Shown piece by piece: positions 59,991-64,000 of a DNA stretch of 64,000 nucleotides. A model generated the notes under the pieces. It ran no database searches. It was given only the letters and a program-made list of their open reading frames with translations, and had not been told where the DNA came from. Origin of the DNA: Glandiceps talaboti (taxonomy: Eukaryota; Hemichordata; Enteropneusta; Spengelidae); NCBI RefSeq assembly GCF_964340395.1, contig NC_135554.1, positions 22,415,592-22,479,591 of the forward strand, given 5' to 3'. Every line of letters starts with the position of its first letter. Positions within the stretch are counted from its first letter, which is position 1. The position numbers and the translations under genes are program-made.

Positions 59991-62340
59991 ATCATAAAAT
60001 TTGTCACAAATTTTGACCTTTGAACAAGCAAGTAGCAAGCTTGTAAGGAGTACTTGAAATCTTTGACTCCGTAAATTTTCAGGATGAGAAGCATGCTTGT
60101 ACGACAATTTAAGCCTGTGGGATGATTGCACAGGTGAGAGTATATTCTGGTTTGCAAGTTTGCTTGTATTTAGCTCCTTGGAATGTCCAGGAACCCCTTG
60201 CAAGCTGTCTACAAGACTGTTCCATACTTGTACCATACTGTAGACTGTCTGATTAAACTAAAAATCAGCATTGCCTTTCATCACCTTTAACACATCCACT
60301 ATATATTAATTACATGGAGATTTTAATTTTAACATCATTCATTACCAAGTGCAAGTTACAACATGCTTCATATGGAAAGCATGGTATAGTAAATACATAG
60401 ACAAAATATCACATTACATTTTTATTTAGATGGAAATTTTGTAACTATGAAAAATTATAATCACATTTTAATATACAAAACATTAACAGTCATATATTAA
60501 TTATGTCATTTTATATATTTCCTATCTGAAATGAAATTGATACAATTTAAAACGTTATGGAGGATACTTACTACGGATGAATAAAACTCAGTACAAATAA
60601 CTTTTATGATCAGTACTCTAGTAACTATACACACTACAATCATCTCCACCATGTAGTCAAATGGTTTTCTTTGGCACAGCATTCCATTCTTACCACCAAC
60701 AGCATTAGTTAAATGCTACTGGAGAATTGATATAAATGTGATGATGTTATCACATCCTGACAATTATGAACGAAGTAACCAATTACAATCATCTGTCCTA
60801 GTACTTAGATTACTACTCACACGCGCTGTTCACCCTTTCCCCAGCAAGATATTTAGCTGGATTTTCATAGAATTTGTCTGTTTGACTGTATGTTGAGAGA
60901 GATCATAGGAAATGACTACATGTACAAGTATTGTAGCTATTCTAATGATATGCTGTACAGCAACTACTACCTGATGCAGTGATAAATATGGATGCTTCTT
61001 CTTACATGTATGTTCATAATCTTAAGCTTACTCATGAGCAAAGAACAATGTCATCAACTTGTTAGCTCTTTGTATTCTCTCTCCTCTTCTCTGAGCAAGA
61101 CTACGAGCTAGTAGTCATTGTAATTTCCTTAATGTAACTAATTCTTTCCAGACCGGTTGCGACAGTTTCAAATGTATCGTGAGTGCCTCATACTTGATTG
61201 GATTTGCCCACGGCTTATAAAACTCACCTACAAACCAAGAATTCCCAGACGACGAATCAATTACAATGTACCTATAAACTTCCAAATCTAATGTGACTTG
61301 TCACTCCATCTTATGGAACTTTGAACTTTTCATTTGAACTTCCCTCAGTCTACAATCGTTAATTGCATTTTAGTACTCTCTTTTCACAAATTATCCGAGA
61401 ATATGTTACTTGAATGCAATACTCACAATCCCATTTTCCACAGGTTAGCAAAGAATCTTTTAAACGTGAACACTGAAGAGAATGTTGCTGTTATATTTAG
61501 ACATTGCCATGGCAATATAAAATGTAGCCATCAACTTTCAAGCCAATCAGAACTATTGACTGTCAATATTCCCTGGGAGAGTTTATAAACGAACTATATT
61601 CAGGGGTGACATGACATGACATAGCAACACCTACTAGTGTTCGTTATACATCAGCCTGTTCATGCGTTACCATGGTTATAGTAAGCATGAACGCACACAA
61701 GTAATAAAGTATTAGGGCATAAAGCTGCTTACCACTAGGTTGTATTTAATATGTGTGAAATCTTTTCTTTGTACATTTTGTAGTAGAATTGTCATTCATT
61801 TTGGTTTAATCTACCACTGAATACAAATCAACTGACTTCGTTTAAAAGTTACATCAAAAGTACCATAGTCCTGAGAATTGGCTATCTAGATCTGGCTGAA
61901 CATTGCCATTATGTTGAGCCAGCTACAAACATAGTACTGATTTGATTTGATATGGCAAAAAATATTCGGAAAATCACAAACAAAAAAAACAAATATACTA
62001 TATAACAACAATCACTTCGCAGGAAAGACAAAAAGATACAGCAGTTGCCAAGGATGACACAAAAGAGTTTTAACAACTTAACTTACTTCAATTTATTGAT
62101 AGTTTTTGCCTGAGTGAGGTTCCCACAGTCACCCATTAATAATTACTGGTACATTGGTATCATTAATGCACGGGTCTACCATTCATCAACAATAGAGGGC
62201 GCTGTTTATTGGAAAGGACTGTTAAACACTAACTCGTTCTTTCAGATATGCTACAAATCCATTAGTAGTACCATATGTTTTGTCAGAAGTTCATGACAAA
62301 CTTGCAAAGTATGCACTACATCCTGAATGCATAAGTGTAT
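59991..62340. other. Gene-free stretch, presumably NIM1 intron
   Basis: AT-rich. The palindrome ATTGCCATGGCAAT is at 61503-61516 and GTTACCATGGTTAT at 61666-61679. A small minus-strand frame GEFYKPWANPIKYEALTI after TTTGTAG at about 61230 is unassigned. No kinase N-terminal exon seen. Confidence 0.4.
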
Positions 62341-62344
62341 GTTT

Positions 62345-62497
62345 GTCTACGTACGTGTGTGTGTGTGTCTGCCTGTCTGTCTGTTTGTTTGTCTGTATAT
62401 GTACGTGTGTGTGTCGTCCGTGTGTGTGTGTGTGTATGTGTGTCTGCCTGTCTGTCTGTTTGTTTGTCTGTCTGTGTATGTGTGTGCACACGCATCA
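62345..62497. repeat. Duplicated (GT)n-(CTGT)n-(TTGT)n block
   Basis: GTGTGTGTCTGCCTGTCTGT then CTGTTTGTTTGTCTG appears twice about 80 bp apart with flanking GT runs. Confidence 0.95.
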
Positions 62498-63798
62498 CTG
62501 CATCATAGAATATACACAACACTTGTTACAACGAAAACATTATTCAACCTCTACTGAATGGAACTGGGCATACCCAGACACAGCTGCTGAAATATCTAGT
62601 CAGATCCATTTCAGCTCTACAGCTTATCTACAGACATTTAGTTTTGATAGGATTGTAGGCATTGGTAATCTAGACATATGATACAGCCCTGGCTATGGCT
62701 GGTGGTTTTTACATTGTAGTGTATATAACTGGCTACAGGATCTACAACATTGACTGAATACATCCCGTCTCTCAACCAACTATTGACAAAACATGGCAGT
62801 GGCCTCAAAACTATTGTTGACGATAGAAAATATGAAATAATAGTGACTACAATTATTCTATTCATCACGATTTGGATGACAGTAACATTTAAAGACACTT
62901 GATAGTTGCTGGGCGTACATCATTCTGTAACATGGACTGAAATGGTGTCGACCTACAACACTGCTATATCCTATCAGTGCAGTCAAACTCATCTCCTGTG
63001 TTGACATGACATGACCTCTAACTATCCATTGTTTATGAAGTGTTGCCACAACAATACGTATATCAAAAAATGTCAAATGAGATACAAAATGATAGAATTA
63101 ATCACATCTAAGTACTTATCCCATGACAAGCTACTAAAAACCACATACCTAACTGATCAATTAATAATGATGCGATTATGATATTGATGATAGAAAAATG
63201 TTGATAAAATCTTCATTTACTAAAACGCAAACCTTGGATTCATTTATTTTTATTCAAGATTGCTGATTTTTTGTTTACTTACACCTGAGATATTGACTCT
63301 GGATCTTTGATATCAATAAACAACACATCTAACATAGTTACATACATTATAATAGTGTAGGGCTATCATGCAGGGATGAACGTTCTCACAAGACAACATC
63401 TTCCACTCCTTGCATAGGATTCCTACTATAATACGGCAAATTTAGAAACCTGGAATCCATTTGGATGAGGTTTTGAATTCTTTAATTCCTCAACACCTGA
63501 TTGATTGGGAAATCAAAATTCAAAATCCCTGATTCCCCGGATTCTGGGCTAGAAATTTAGAGTTTATAATGATTGGGATCAGTGTGCCCCTCTAAGCCAA
63601 TTTGACATGCCACTGACACACACAATTTCAAGTGACGTACCAAAGTTTGGTGTTCCCCTATCTCTTAGTATGTGGTGACTCATAAGAAATGCCAGTTTTT
63701 ATCAAATTTCTGACTTACAACAACAAAATTTGGCTATTATTAGAGGGCAAAATGATTGGGATGGAATGTCAAATATTAATATACAATATCTTATGATA
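62498..63798. other. Gene-free stretch
   Basis: No exon, transposon terminus or RNA gene recognised on either strand. Confidence 0.4.
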
Positions 63799-63873
63799 GA
63801 TACATACATACATACATACATACTTACATACATACATGCATACATACATACATACATACATACATACATACAT

Positions 63874-63924
<51 letters not shown>

Positions 63925-63978
63925 TACATACATACATACATACATACATACATACATACATACATGTACATACATACA
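63799..63978. repeat. (ATAC)n / (AC)n microsatellite
   Basis: ATAC run, pure AC at 63890-63920, then ATAC again up to the next element. Confidence 0.97.
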
Positions 63979-64000
63979 TTAACCCTTTCATGACTAGAGA
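63979..64000. mobile_element. Left end of a second piggyBac-type MITE, cut by the window edge
   Basis: TTAA followed by CCCTTTCATGACTAGAGA matches the complemented right terminus of the element at 5338-5551 (CCCTTTCATGACTGGAGACG) except for one base. The rest lies outside the window. Confidence 0.7.

Noticed and set aside
59907-60236. NIM1 N-terminal exon
   Set aside because: The minus-strand frame overlaps a tandem repeat and has no glycine-rich loop.

Overview
The window is AT-rich, intron-rich eukaryotic DNA from an animal. Three bilaterian gene families can be recognised, all on the minus strand, with kilobase-scale introns, GT-AG junctions whose phases agree, LINE 3' ends, miniature inverted-repeat elements and very many (ATAC)n, (GA)n and (GT)n microsatellites. 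The repeat style and the polycystin-1-like gene suggest a marine invertebrate; the phylum cannot be fixed from sequence alone.

Layout from the left. 1-2946 is a 74-bp satellite array of about 40 copies. 3534-32273 holds three exons of an RWDD3 (RSUME) orthologue: exon 1 at 32198-32273, exon 2 at 11266-11676, exon 3 at 3534-3697. Intron 1 is 20.5 kb and filled with mobile-element debris; the C-terminal exon(s) must lie left of the window, so the satellite array would be intronic. 34729-37588 holds three exons of a polycystin-1-like protein (end of the PLAT domain and the first membrane segments). It carries two apparent one-base deletions and an early stop, so it is a pseudogene, a truncated gene or an assembly with indel errors. 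A possible further upstream exon lies at about 38020-38319. 45767-58197 holds two exons of a NIM1 (NIM1K) AMPK-family kinase, together most of the kinase domain and a conserved C terminus ending in a CaaX-like tetrapeptide. The exon with the glycine-rich loop was not found in 58198-64000.

The rest is non-coding: several dispersed repeat families with two or more copies in the window, LINE remnants in both orientations, minisatellites with periods from about 16 to 81 bp, and long microsatellites whose apparent open frames are artefacts of periods that keep the frame open.

Main points for a second look: an in-frame 12-residue minisatellite inside the RWD fold of RWDD3; the frame-disrupted polycystin fragment whose splice phases still fit; a cluster of RFX X-box-like palindromes (consensus GTTRCCATGGYAAC) concentrated at 41-62 kb around the NIM1 gene; a near-perfect 59-nt palindrome at 59085; foldback elements, one with a spliceable-looking open frame inside its arms and one resembling a hairpin-RNA precursor; and a nested-insertion site at 5-6.7 kb where both insertions have readable target duplications.
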